Origin: an uncultured Campylobacter sp.
GTDB lineage: Bacteria > Campylobacterota > Campylobacteria > Campylobacterales > Campylobacteraceae
Length of the DNA stretch: 64,000 nt
Direction: 5' to 3'
Assembly: GCF_963526985.1 (NCBI RefSeq)
Contig: NZ_CAURPW010000004.1
Span: 1 to 64,000 of the forward strand
The notes below the pieces were generated by a model that did no database searches, was not told the DNA's origin, and saw nothing but the letters and a program-made list of their open reading frames with translations. This document shows, piece by piece, positions 1-8,259 of the stretch. Each line of letters starts with the position of its first letter. The stretch's first letter is position 1. A program made the position numbers and the translations under genes.

Positions 1-215
1 CGCCGTTTAAGATAATCAGAAACGTACTTGAAGCGCCGTTTTTGATATTTGAGTAAATTCATAAACTAGCTACTCAACGAGTTTTTTGATACTCGACTTG
101 TTTTTAGCAAATTTAGCTCGCAAACGGCAAAATCAAACCAGTATTTTGATCCTCGATTGATCAACAAGCTAACTTGCGACAATCTTAGCTTCTAGTCTAT
201 TGACTATAGCTCAAG

Positions 216-884
216 TCAAAAAGTTCCAAATGCGCCTTTTCTATATCCAAAATCTATCACATGAAACGTAATGCTTCCACCCCAGCTACCATTTGGCGGG
301 TAGGCTTCTTTTATCATATTTCTCAACTTATCACACCTAGGATTTTGTCCCGTAGGCATAGCATGAGGATTGTTATACCATATAACTATACCATATTTGG
401 GCTCTTTTACAGCCTCTTGCATGTTTCCTACCCCAAAGAACATACAAGTGCGCGGATTACTCATATCCTCACCTGGGAAGTAATAGTAAATCATACTCGC
501 AGACCTGCTGTATGAATTACTATCGGCATCATAAAGACTGTCATCAAAGAAATTATCAGTTCCGCCAATCTTCAAATGCAGTCCAGTACCCTCGTCGCCT
601 TGCAGATAATACTTACCGTTGCCATGTGCAGCAAAATACTGCTGCGTTTCTTCTATCGTATTTTGGATATTTTGAAACGCCGCCAAAACCTCCGCATCAA
701 GTCTGCTTACGTTTAACCTAGGTACTGCTATAGCCGCTAGAGTACCTATTATAATGATGACAAATATCAGCTCTATCATAGTAAAAGCTTTTTTTGTTGC
801 GAACGAGCTTGTGTTTTTCGTATTTTTTCGGGCTTCTTGGAGATTTAGCCCTGTTACTAAGTATTTATTTACCTTTGTTTTCAC
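216..884 (-). CDS. type IV prepilin-like protein (orphan pseudopilin)
   Basis: This is a secreted or assembled pilin-family protein of 222 aa. A class III signal is visible: residues 31-39 read KKAFTMIEL, followed by a hydrophobic helix (IFVIIIIGTLAAIAVPRL). Mature Phe34 would be +1 and Glu38 the conserved Glu+5. The start is GTG at 882-884 behind AAAGGAGAAAA; no other in-frame start precedes the helix, so the leader is about 33 residues, long for the family, and the -1 residue is Ala rather than Gly. The C-terminal half is a soluble domain with Cys pairs. It lies alone, far from the secretion machinery at 49.4-58.3 kb, which has no pilin of its own. Whether it is a CtsG-type partner is inference. 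Confidence 0.85.
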   Translation of the reverse strand: MKTKVNKYLVTGLNLQEARKNTKNTSSFATKKAFTMIELIFVIIIIGTLAAIAVPRLNVSRLDAEVLAAFQNIQNTIEETQQYFAAHGNGKYYLQGDEGTGLHLKIGGTDNFFDDSLYDADSNSYSRSASMIYYYFPGEDMSNPRTCMFFGVGNMQEAVKEPKYGIVIWYNNPHAMPTGQNPRCDKLRNMIKEAYPPNGSWGGSITFHVIDFGYRKGAFGTF

Positions 885-1019
885 TTTTCTCCTTTGTTTT
901 AATTTTTCGCGATTATACCAAAAACGGCGTTTGAAATATCTTTATTTTCTTTGCGGACACGGGTTTTATCGCTTTGGCGCCGTTTTTAAGCGGCTCTTTT
1001 TATAGTTGCGAATTTAAGC

Positions 1020-1025
1020 TATAAT
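1020..1025 (+). promoter_or_regulatory. -10 element for the LRR gene
   Basis: A perfect TATAAT lies about 100 nt upstream of the ATG at 1129. Campylobacter sigma-70 promoters usually have a strong -10 and no conserved -35, which fits. No start site has been mapped. Confidence 0.45.
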
Positions 1026-1128
1026 CGCGCCAAAGCTAAATTTAATGAGCAAAAACACTAAAGCTTGCCCGCAAAAAAAGACGGCTAAATTTAAACGCTT
1101 TTAGATAAAGTAAATAAAGGAATACTAA

Positions 1129-1992
1129 ATGATTCATCACTTTTGGGATATGCTAGAGGGCAGAGACGATTACTGGGCGATGGTGCCGGGCGGCGAGCGT
1201 TTTAGGTATATGCTAAGCGGCGCGCAATCTAACGAAAATCTAAAGATCGCTACCGTGGGTGCCGATACGCCTCTTTGGGAGCGGATTTTTGAGTGCGAAG
1301 GACTAGAGGAGCTTACGCTGCACTTGCCTAGCAAGGAGCAAATCGCCGCGCTGCCTAAGCTAAAACATCTAGAGCGCCTACGCATAACCAAAATCCAAGT
1401 AAAAAATATCGATTTTCTAGCCCGGTTGCCTCTTTTGCGCGAGCTGGTTTTGGAGTACGTCTCCGGCTTTTGCGATCTTTCGCCGCTAAAGGAGCTAAAG
1501 AGCCTAAAATCGGCGCATTTTGAAAATTTACGAAGAGTGAGCGATTTTTCGGAGCTTAGCGGCATAGCTTCGCTGCGGTATCTAGGCATAAACGGTACTC
1601 TTGATTGGGATCAGCCGATTAAAGACTTCGAGTTTTTAAGAGATTTAGGCGCGCTTGAGGCGCTAAGGCTCATTTGGGTGAAGTGCAAAGCGCCTTATCC
1701 AGCGCTCTTACCGCTTGTCGCGCTTAAAAATTTAAAGAAAATAAACATCTACCCCCAAGCCTTCGCGCTAGAAGAATACGCATTAGTACAGCTTATCTGC
1801 GAGGGCGTAGAGGGCTCGAATGTGCCGCTTACGACGGAGTTTAAGGATACGGGATACGTAAAATTTTTAGGGCGAGGCTCGGGACATACCAAGATAGGAG
1901 CTAAAAACGAGGTGCAAAAGCGCGCGGAGTTTGAGCAAAAATTTGAGGCGTGCAAGCAAAAGGTGCGGGAGGTTTTGGGTCTTGACCGCTAG
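1129..1992 (+). CDS. leucine-rich-repeat-like protein, unknown role
   Basis: A 287-aa protein with ATG start after AAAGGAATACTAA. Residues about 60-210 carry repeated LxxLxxLxL units (for example LPKLKHLERLRI, LPLLRELVLE, LKELKSLKSAHFE, LGALEALRL), typical of a short LRR solenoid. The N-terminus (MIHHFWDMLEGRDDYW) and the charged C-terminus (about 235-287) flank the solenoid. No signal peptide or membrane segment is visible, so it is probably cytoplasmic. LRR arrays bind proteins; the partner is not indicated by neighbours. The gene stands alone, divergent from the prepilin gene and convergent with the next small genes. Confidence 0.75.
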   Translation: MIHHFWDMLEGRDDYWAMVPGGERFRYMLSGAQSNENLKIATVGADTPLWERIFECEGLEELTLHLPSKEQIAALPKLKHLERLRITKIQVKNIDFLARLPLLRELVLEYVSGFCDLSPLKELKSLKSAHFENLRRVSDFSELSGIASLRYLGINGTLDWDQPIKDFEFLRDLGALEALRLIWVKCKAPYPALLPLVALKNLKKINIYPQAFALEEYALVQLICEGVEGSNVPLTTEFKDTGYVKFLGRGSGHTKIGAKNEVQKRAEFEQKFEACKQKVREVLGLDR

Positions 1993-2641
1993 TTTGCGGG
2001 TTAAATAAAGCCAAATTTGATACTCCGCGCCACTCGTCTGCCCCTTGCACTCGCTGGCTTTTGGCAAATTTAATCAAATTTGCGCTCTTTGCTATTTTTG
2101 ATATGACAAAACAGCGCGCACGGAATGCCGACATGAACGCCATAGGCAAAAAACCGAGTCGAAAATAAAGCCCAAAATACAAGCGCCGACAACCGCATAG
2201 CAAAAATTTCGCCCTTAAAATAGACTGGCTCGCTGCGGATTTTCGTAAATTTGTAATCTTTATAGATCGCAACGGCGGTAAAACAACGAAAACCGTGAGC
2301 CTCGCCGCGATATTTTACGCCGCAAATTTAAAATCGCGCACGCGTCAAATTTGATAAAAACGGCGCCGAAGCTAGCAAGACAACCTGGAGTAGATGTAGT
2401 ATGCAGACGCGCTAAATGCGCTCAGGGCAAAAACAGCCCCTATAAAATTAGCGCGACGGCCGTAGATTTTGCACTTTTCTTGTAAATTTACGGCGGGTTT
2501 TGGCGTTTGGCGCCGTCTTGCTGGGACTACGATTTTTATTAAATTTGCTTGCGTTTTAAATTTTTTCGCTATCAGTTTGGGCGTTTTGCGGCGTCAAATT
2601 TAGCTTTTGATCTCATCGTCAAAAAGCTCGCGGACGTCCGC
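1993..2641. other. gene-free stretch of 650 bp
   Basis: No reading frame with a ribosome site and plausible protein is seen on either strand. The stretch holds several AAATTT hexamers and GGCGCC-containing inverted motifs. It could contain decayed coding sequence, but no family is recognisable. Confidence 0.5.
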
Positions 2642-3145
2642 CTAAAAGCTTTCGGGCATAAAAACCGGTGAGTCCAAAATCTCCAGCAAACCATCCTTAA
2701 AAGATAAAAACTCCGCGACTCTTTGGAGCCCCTCAACGGTTTTTATGCTCATGTCCGCTAGTCGTAGCACCTTTGCGAGCTGCATTTTATCGGCCGTCCA
2801 CTCGGCAAACGCCAAAAACCGCGAATCGTCAGAAAACGTAAAACACGCCGTAGCCTGCTCGCTAAGTAAAATTTGCTCAATCTCGCCGCTTCGGCTAAAT
2901 TTTACGTTTTCGCTCTTACTATCGTTTTCTTTACGCTTTAAATTTAAACCCTGGGCATCGGCGTTTGCGTTGCCGTTAAATCCGCTTTGCAAATTTAAGC
3001 AATCTCGCAAAAGCTCCGCGCTCGCGTAAAGCCGTAGCTCTCCCAGACTCGGCGCACCCATAGCTATCTCATGACCTTCAAATTCCGCGCTAAATTTACC
3101 GTCCGCGCTGCACTCTTTCGCGCCGTAATTCCAAGCAGAACCCAT
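2642..3145 (-). CDS. conserved hypothetical protein with WD40-like strand motifs
   Basis: A 167-aa protein with ATG start after GAAAGGAAATAA. It has MGSAWNYGAKECSADGKFSA at the N-terminus and FTFSDDSRFLAFAEW near residues 105-120. The 'S-x-DGK-a' and 'SDDSRFLA' patterns are like strands of a beta-propeller fragment, and I recall similar short proteins of unknown function in proteobacteria. Residues about 50-90 (rich in N, K and S, with NLK and KFS peptides from AAATTT-type codons) look like an inserted low-complexity stretch. No signal peptide is visible. It is followed on the same strand by another small unknown gene 56 bp upstream; the pair may be an operon. Function unknown. Confidence 0.65.
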   Translation of the reverse strand: MGSAWNYGAKECSADGKFSAEFEGHEIAMGAPSLGELRLYASAELLRDCLNLQSGFNGNANADAQGLNLKRKENDSKSENVKFSRSGEIEQILLSEQATACFTFSDDSRFLAFAEWTADKMQLAKVLRLADMSIKTVEGLQRVAEFLSFKDGLLEILDSPVFMPESF

Positions 3146-3200
3146 TTATTTCCTTTCAAATTTACCCGCGCATTTGCCTGCGCCGCGCAAATCTGGGGTC

Positions 3201-3491
3201 TCACGGCTCAAAATTAGGACAATAAAATTCATCCGCCTCGCCCCAAAGCTCCTCTAGCGAGCGCCCATTTATCTGCGGTGCGGCGTAGAGCTCTCGCAGC
3301 GTAGTAAAATACCGCTCGCCGCTCGCGTTTGCGCCCGTCTCGTCTGCACATCTTTGAAACGAGCAGCGATGCGCATAGGCGATGATCATGTACTCTGCGC
3401 CGCGCAGGCGAAAGCTAAGCTCGGGCTCGCCGCCCTGGGCTACGCATTTTAGCAGCATTTGCTCTATGGTTTCAAATGAATATTTGGGCAT
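3201..3491 (-). CDS. small hypothetical protein
   Basis: A 96-aa protein with ATG start after AAAAGGAAGCTAG. The sequence begins MPKYSFETIEQMLLKCVAQGG and has a central hydrophobic strand (EYMIIAYAH) with two Cys (CSFQRCADE), but no known domain that I recognise. It lies directly upstream of the 167-aa gene on the same strand and the two are probably cotranscribed. Small adjacent acidic proteins of this kind can be toxin-immunity leftovers, but nothing here proves that. Confidence 0.6.
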   Translation of the reverse strand: MPKYSFETIEQMLLKCVAQGGEPELSFRLRGAEYMIIAYAHRCSFQRCADETGANASGERYFTTLRELYAAPQINGRSLEELWGEADEFYCPNFEP

Positions 3492-3579
3492 CTAGCTTCC
3501 TTTTAAATTTATCTAGGCGCTTTTTAGAGGGGCAAGTAGACAGAGTTTCATTAAATTTACCGCATTTTTAGAAGTAAAT

Positions 3580-3620
3580 TTTAAAAATTAGCTCAAATTT
3601 AAACACCGAGTTTGAGCTAA
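3580..3620 (-). terminator. terminator after hypA
   Basis: A perfect 10-bp inverted repeat (TTAGCTCAAA at 3588-3597 and TTTGAGCTAA at 3611-3620) lies just beyond the hypA stop codon. Read on the minus strand it is followed by TTTTTAAAA, as in an intrinsic terminator. It would end the hypBCDEA transcript. Confidence 0.65.
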
Positions 3621-3634
3621 AATTTGCGGCAAAA

Positions 3635-3976
3635 TCACCGCATCTCAAGGCGCATGAGGTGCATATCCTCGCCGCCCGTGACCTCAAGCTCCTGCGAACC
3701 GCAAGCCGGACAGGTGAAGTCGTTTTCGCTAAGCTCGCCGCTAAAACCGCAGCTTTTGCACTCCACGGCGACGTTTTGCAAGACGATCAAAAGCTTGGCA
3801 TTTTCGCAGATCGTGCCCGCCTTATAAACTTCAAATGCGCTTTGCAAATAGTGAGGCTCGACGCCGCTTAGCCGTCCGATACGCACTTCGAGGCGCACGA
3901 CCTCTTTCGCGCCGTTTGCGGCGGCGTTTTTCTCGCAAAGCGCGACTAGGCTTTGCACTATGCTTAGTTCGTGCAT
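3635..3976 (-). CDS. hypA: hydrogenase nickel incorporation protein HypA
   Basis: HypA works with HypB to insert nickel into the NiFe-hydrogenase large subunit. The protein is 113 aa, the family's usual size. The N-terminal MHELS is the Ni-binding motif (Met1, His2, Glu3), and two zinc-finger pairs follow (CKSCGF and CPACGS). I chose ATG 3974-3976 because it gives the invariant MHEL start and has GAGGCAAG upstream; a longer in-frame ORF to 4075 would add 33 unrelated residues. It is the last gene of the hypBCDEA run, 145 bp after hypE, and is followed by a terminator-like hairpin. Confidence 0.95.
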   Translation of the reverse strand: MHELSIVQSLVALCEKNAAANGAKEVVRLEVRIGRLSGVEPHYLQSAFEVYKAGTICENAKLLIVLQNVAVECKSCGFSGELSENDFTCPACGSQELEVTGGEDMHLMRLEMR

Positions 3977-4121
3977 CGGCTTGCCTCGCTTACGGACGGA
4001 GCGGATTTTATTTTTACGTACGCGCCTAGGGAGTAAATTTGATAAATTTTGCGAGCTCGCTCTCGTACCGCGCAAGCCCGAAAATCTAGCGCATTTAAAT
4101 TTGATCTACTCATCGCCGCGC

Positions 4122-5171
4122 CTAGCATATTCTGGGCAAAAGCTCGCCCTTTGGCGCTTCTAAAAAGCGTTTCGAGCCGTATGCGTTTTGCAGGATGACG
4201 CGGCCGTTTGTAGCACCCAAAATCTCGCCGATCGAAGCCGCGTTAGCGTCAAATTTGCGCAAAATCTCAAGCGCGCGTGCTTCGTCTTTTTCATCTACGG
4301 CCAGCACGAAGGTACCCTCGTTTGCAAGCTCATAAGGCTCAAAGCCAAATAGCTCGCAAACGCCCGTTACTTCGTCGCTGACCTTGATATCCTCCTCGCG
4401 CACGAGGATGTCTAGGCTACTAAATTTAGCCCATTCGTTTAGCACCGCCGAAAGACCTCCGCGCGTCGCATCGCGCATACAAAGAGGCTTTACGCCGCCC
4501 TCTATCAGCGCCTTTACCGCGCCTACTAGAGCCTTGCAGTCGCTTTTTAGTTCGCTTTGCAAATCAAGCTCCTCGCGGCTAGCCAGTACCACGGCGCCAT
4601 GCCTGCCCACGTCGCCCGAGATCAGGATTTTGGCGCCGGCGCGCAGGCTTTTTAGCTCCACGCCCTCGCAGACGATCTCGCCGATGCCGCTCGTGTTAAT
4701 AAAAATTTTATCGCATTTGCCGCGCGGTACGATCTTCGTATCGCCGCAGACGATTCGCACGCCGTTTTCGCGAGCGACGGCGGCTAGCGAGCCTAGTACG
4801 CGCTCTAGCTCGGCTATCTCCAGCCCCTCCTCGACTATTAGCGCGCAGCTTAGGTACTTTGCCTCGGCGCCGACCATGGCTAGGTCGTTTATCGTGCCGC
4901 ACGCTGCGATCTTGCCGATGTCGCCGCCGTTAAAAAATATCGGCGTAACGACGAAGCTATCGGTGCTAAAGGCTAGTTTGCCGTTAAATTTTGGCGTCAA
5001 ATTTGCCGAGTCGCTAGATTTTTCGTCCACGCCAAAATCGCCGAAATTTAGTATCGCGCTATCGTTGCTCTCGCGCAAAATTTCGTTGTCGAATATCCTA
5101 AAAATCGTCTCGTTTATGAGCGAGTTCATCTCCTCGCCGCCACCGCCGTGGCTTAGCATTATTTTGCTCAT
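4122..5171 (-). CDS. hypE: hydrogenase maturation protein HypE (carbamoyl dehydratase)
   Basis: HypE receives a carbamoyl group from HypF on its C-terminal Cys and dehydrates it, using ATP, to thiocyanate, the source of the CN ligands. The 349-aa protein ends with PRIC, the essential terminal Cys. The AIR-synthase-like fold shows LSHGGGGEEMNSLI at the start and the ATP-site features STDSFVV and GDTKIV. Start ATG follows AGAGGAAAAA. Residues about 48-65 (DEKSSDSANLTPKFNGK) look like a loop longer than in most HypE, encoded around AAATTT hexamers. It lies between hypD and hypA. A 346-codon ORF on the opposite strand is a shadow. Confidence 0.96.
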   Translation of the reverse strand: MSKIMLSHGGGGEEMNSLINETIFRIFDNEILRESNDSAILNFGDFGVDEKSSDSANLTPKFNGKLAFSTDSFVVTPIFFNGGDIGKIAACGTINDLAMVGAEAKYLSCALIVEEGLEIAELERVLGSLAAVARENGVRIVCGDTKIVPRGKCDKIFINTSGIGEIVCEGVELKSLRAGAKILISGDVGRHGAVVLASREELDLQSELKSDCKALVGAVKALIEGGVKPLCMRDATRGGLSAVLNEWAKFSSLDILVREEDIKVSDEVTGVCELFGFEPYELANEGTFVLAVDEKDEARALEILRKFDANAASIGEILGATNGRVILQNAYGSKRFLEAPKGELLPRIC

Positions 5172-5280
5172 TTTTTCCTCTAAATTTTATAGTTCGCGTC
5201 TCGTTTTTCGCCGCCAAATCGCGCAAAGTATCGCCCGCTCGCGACTTCGCTATTTGCCGAGGCTGGCGCAGAGCGTCAAA

Positions 5281-6378
5281 TTACCCCGCGCTTTTAACGT
5301 CGCCGTATTTGTAGTATGCCGCACATGCGCCCTCACTAGAGACCATGCACGAACCAACGGGGGTTTTTGGCGTACAGGCTTTAGCGAAAATTTTACAATC
5401 AAAGGGCTTTGCTCGCCCGCGTAAAATCTCAGGACAGATACAGGCTTTGCTCTCGCCTTTGCTTTGCACATTGCAGTCAAATTTGACCCTCGCGTCAAGC
5501 TTCGCGTACTCGGGGCGTAGCTTCATACCGCTTTGAGCGATAGCGCCGAGACCGCGCCACGAGAAGTCGCACGGCTCGAAAAATTTAGCTACAAGCTCCT
5601 GCGCTTTTACGTTTCCCTCGCGCGTGACGACTCTTGCGTATTCGTTATAGACCTCGTGCGTGCCCGCGTTTTGCTGGCGGACGAGGTTTAGGATGCCGTC
5701 CATCAGATCAAGCGGCTCAAATCCGCTAACCGCGATAGGTTTTTTATACTCGGCCGCGATACTCTCGTAGATGCCGTATCCCGTGATCACGCTCACGTGG
5801 CTAGGCCCCAAAAACGCGTCGATCTTGACGTCTTTATCGTTTAGGATCGCTCGCACGGGTGCGGGGACGGTAACGTGATTTATATGGAAAAATAGATTTT
5901 TTAGCCCGAGCTCCAGCGTCTTTTGCACCAAATTTGCGCTCATAGGCGTCGTCGTCTCAAACCCGATCGCAAAAAATATCACGTTCTTTTCTGGATTTTC
6001 CAGCGCGATTTTGATGCAGTCTAGCGGGCTATATAGCGCTCTGATGTCGCAACCCTCGCCGCGCAGCTTTTGCAGGCTGGTGCTTGAACCCGGCACTCTC
6101 ATCATATCGGCTAGAGTGCACAGGATGGTGCCAGGCATCTGGGCTAGCTTGATAGCCTCGTCTATGCGGCTCCTTGGCATCACGCAGACGGGACAGCCAG
6201 GGCCGTGGACGAAATTTATATGCTCGCCCACTAGCTGCGGCAGGCCGAATTTCATGATCGAGTGCGTGTGTCCGCCGCAAATTTCCATGATATTTAGCGG
6301 TTTTACGCTCTCTTTTTTGATGAGTTTTGAAAGCGCTAAAATAAGCTCTTTATCGCGAAAATCATTGATTAGATTCAC
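5281..6378 (-). CDS. hypD: hydrogenase maturation protein HypD
   Basis: HypD is the Fe-S scaffold that, with HypC, carries the Fe(CN)2CO unit before transfer to HydB. The 365-aa protein has EICGGHTHSIMKFGL, HGPGCPVCVMP and a C-terminal Cys-rich part (residues about 305-350) for the 4Fe-4S cluster. Start is GTG at 6376-6378 with AAAGGAAAAAGC upstream, overlapping the hypC stop (GTGA), so translation is coupled. Full length, with no missing motifs noticed. Confidence 0.96.
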   Translation of the reverse strand: MNLINDFRDKELILALSKLIKKESVKPLNIMEICGGHTHSIMKFGLPQLVGEHINFVHGPGCPVCVMPRSRIDEAIKLAQMPGTILCTLADMMRVPGSSTSLQKLRGEGCDIRALYSPLDCIKIALENPEKNVIFFAIGFETTTPMSANLVQKTLELGLKNLFFHINHVTVPAPVRAILNDKDVKIDAFLGPSHVSVITGYGIYESIAAEYKKPIAVSGFEPLDLMDGILNLVRQQNAGTHEVYNEYARVVTREGNVKAQELVAKFFEPCDFSWRGLGAIAQSGMKLRPEYAKLDARVKFDCNVQSKGESKACICPEILRGRAKPFDCKIFAKACTPKTPVGSCMVSSEGACAAYYKYGDVKSAG

Positions 6379-6689
6379 GCTTTTTCCTTTGCGTCCGGCT
6401 TATTTGCCGCCTCTTGCATAGCGCTTAGTCCCGCGTCGCCCTCATCCGCGCCGATCCGGCCGCTTTGCATATCTTTGGCGATTTGGCGGTAGATTTCGAT
6501 ACTTTCTAGCGCAAATTTCGTATCGATTTTTTCCATCGCGTAGCCGACGTGGATGAGTACGTATTCGCCGACGGCCACGGGCTCGGCGATGAGGTCGAGG
6601 CTCACGCGGCGGCTCACGCCTAGCGTCTCTACGGTAGCGACGTTATCTTCGTCGATCGCGATCACTTTTGAAGGGATTGAGAGGCACAT
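6375..6689 (-). CDS. hypC: hydrogenase assembly chaperone HypC
   Basis: HypC/HupF chaperone, which binds HypD and the immature large subunit. The 104-aa protein starts MCLSIPSKVIAI with the essential Cys2, followed by an OB-fold beta barrel (VLIHVGYAMEKID at about 48-60). The C-terminal tail is charged and variable. The ATG overlaps the hypB stop by one base (TAATG), and its stop overlaps the hypD start, so hypB, hypC and hypD are translationally coupled. Confidence 0.96.
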   Translation of the reverse strand: MCLSIPSKVIAIDEDNVATVETLGVSRRVSLDLIAEPVAVGEYVLIHVGYAMEKIDTKFALESIEIYRQIAKDMQSGRIGADEGDAGLSAMQEAANKPDAKEKA

Positions 6690-7495
6690 TATCTAAGCTC
6701 TTTTTTAAATTTTAAAAAATCCAGCCACTTCTCCATACCCTCGCCCGTTTTTGCGTCAAGCTCGACGACGTCGACCTTTGGATTTAGTTTGCGAGCCTCT
6801 TTGACGACTTTTTTAACGTCAAATTCAAAATGCGGCAACAGCGAAGTTTTAGTTATCACGATAAGATCGGCAGCGCGAAACATCACGGGGTATTTAGCTA
6901 CCTTATCGTCGCCTTCGGGCACCGATAGCAGCACGACGTTAAAGTGCGAGCCGACGTCGTAGCTAGCGGGGCAAACGAGGTTGCCGACGTTTTCTACGAA
7001 AACTATATCAAGGCCCTCTAGCGGCAGATGATGGAGCCCCTTGTGCACCATAAACGCATCCAGGTGGCATGCCTGCCCGGTCGTGATCTGATGGGCCTTG
7101 CCGCCTGCTTTTATTATGCGGTCGGCGTCTTGATTGGTTTCTAGATCGCCCTCGACGACGCCGATTTTAAATTTACCGCTTTTTATCGTAGCTTCTAGTA
7201 GCGTTGTCTTGCCGCTGCCGGGACTGCTCATGAGATTTACGCATAAAATCCCGTGCTCGTCCAAATGAGCGCGGTTGTGCGCGGCCTCTTCGTCGTTTTG
7301 GGATAAAATTTTCGTTATCACTTCGACGGTTTTGCTGTCGTTTAGCGCCGGGTGCGCGTGGCCGTGACTATGCTCGTGAGCCGCGCCGTGTCCGTGCTCG
7401 GCGCCGTGATCGTGAGCATGCGAGTGAGTCGTGCCGTCAGCATGAGTATGGGTGTGGTCGTGTCCACTGAGCGAGCATCCGCAATCTTTACACAT
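6689..7495 (-). CDS. hypB: hydrogenase nickel insertion GTPase HypB
   Basis: HypB is the GTPase that delivers nickel with HypA. The 268-aa protein has the N-terminal high-affinity nickel motif (MCKDCGCS), then a His-rich stretch at residues about 12-50 that probably stores nickel. The GTPase domain follows, with P-loop SSPGSGKTTLLEA, switch/metal residues (TGQACHLDA) and VITKTSLLP as the guanine-specificity loop. Start ATG has AAGGAGAAACAAA upstream. It is the first gene of the hypBCDEA run and has its own TATAAT promoter about 30 nt upstream. Confidence 0.96.
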   Translation of the reverse strand: MCKDCGCSLSGHDHTHTHADGTTHSHAHDHGAEHGHGAAHEHSHGHAHPALNDSKTVEVITKILSQNDEEAAHNRAHLDEHGILCVNLMSSPGSGKTTLLEATIKSGKFKIGVVEGDLETNQDADRIIKAGGKAHQITTGQACHLDAFMVHKGLHHLPLEGLDIVFVENVGNLVCPASYDVGSHFNVVLLSVPEGDDKVAKYPVMFRAADLIVITKTSLLPHFEFDVKKVVKEARKLNPKVDVVELDAKTGEGMEKWLDFLKFKKELR

Positions 7496-7525
7496 TTTGT
7501 TTCTCCTTAGCGATTTTTTGGGGTT

Positions 7526-7531
7526 ATTATA
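7526..7531 (-). promoter_or_regulatory. -10 element of the hypBCDEA operon
   Basis: A perfect TATAAT on the minus strand (ATTATA as written) lies 31 nt upstream of the hypB ATG. This separates the hypB operon from the DUF2157 and GDYXXLXY genes before it. Confidence 0.55.
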
Positions 7532-7639
7532 CTCTTAGATGTTAAAATCCCGCTTTAGTTTCATACCTTGCGGATATTATTTCGTTGCGTTTTGTTTATA
7601 CTTTGAGATTTTTATGATAGCGGCGAGGAGTTAAAATTT

Positions 7640-7716
7640 GACTCAAATTTGAGTCGCGTTAAATTTGACGGCTCGGGCTAAATTTGAGTTCGGGTAAGTC
7701 TAGTCAAATTTAGCCC
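7640..7716. repeat. cluster of AAATTT-centred palindromes
   Basis: A perfect 16-bp palindrome, GACTCAAATTTGAGTC, lies at 7640-7655. A perfect 13-bp inverted repeat follows: GGGCTAAATTTGA at 7675-7687 and TCAAATTTAGCCC at 7704-7716. The second lies just beyond the end of the GDYXXLXY gene. It lacks a clear T-run, so a terminator role is uncertain. The same arm sequence recurs inside hydD and after the first metQ. Confidence 0.6.
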
Positions 7717-7731
7717 TCTTTGCCGATAAAT

Positions 7732-8259
7732 TTAATGTCCGCGAGACTTGCCCACGTTTGGTTTTTCTAGCACGATATCTTTGATACGAGCTTTGCCGTT
7801 ATTCATCACGCTAATGACGGCGGTGGCGTTAAACTCCATCATATCTCGCTCCATCTGCTGCGCTTTTTTAGGCGGCATAAAAAAGGCCTCGATGCCGAAA
7901 TTTGCGGTATTATAATCAACCCTGCCAGCTAAAAACGTCCCGCCGTTAGGCCGCTCGAAGCTATATTTGTCAAATTTATACCTGCCATCTTTATCTTGCT
8001 TTAAAACGGCGTAAATTTTAGCGCCGTGCAACTGCTGCCTTTTGCTTAAATTCGAGTCTCTTTTATCTAGCTCGTAAATGCCTGCAAAGCCGTAGCTAAG
8101 GCGCACGTAGTCGCCGCGAAACATATCGCGCGGATCATAAACCGTAGTTCGCAGCAAGATCTCTTTGCCAAAATATATCGGCGCGTACGCATACGCAAGC
8201 ATCGCAATCACGGCTAAAATTTGAAATACCGCGGCGGCAAAAATCAGCTTTAGTTTCAT
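7732..8259 (-). CDS. GDYXXLXY-family membrane-anchored protein
   Basis: A 175-aa protein with one N-terminal membrane helix (residues about 4-26) and an extracytoplasmic domain. It carries the family signature DMFRGDYVRLSYGF at about 45-58 (GDYxxLxY). The family is of unknown function and is commonly encoded beside DUF2157-type membrane proteins. The gene overlaps its upstream partner by ATGA, so the two proteins are made together and may form a complex. Full length; nothing links it directly to hydrogenase beyond position. Confidence 0.8.
   Translation of the reverse strand: MKLKLIFAAAVFQILAVIAMLAYAYAPIYFGKEILLRTTVYDPRDMFRGDYVRLSYGFAGIYELDKRDSNLSKRQQLHGAKIYAVLKQDKDGRYKFDKYSFERPNGGTFLAGRVDYNTANFGIEAFFMPPKKAQQMERDMMEFNATAVISVMNNGKARIKDIVLEKPNVGKSRGH

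Noticed and set aside
1901..2272. 123-codon minus-strand ORF
   Set aside because: It overlaps the end of the LRR gene, has odd composition (Arg/Phe/Cys), and no ribosome site or family.
4384..5424. 346-codon ORF on the plus strand
   Set aside because: It lies antisense to hypE and the end of hypD, is Ser/Pro/Arg-biased, has no ribosome site, and is explained as a shadow of real coding.
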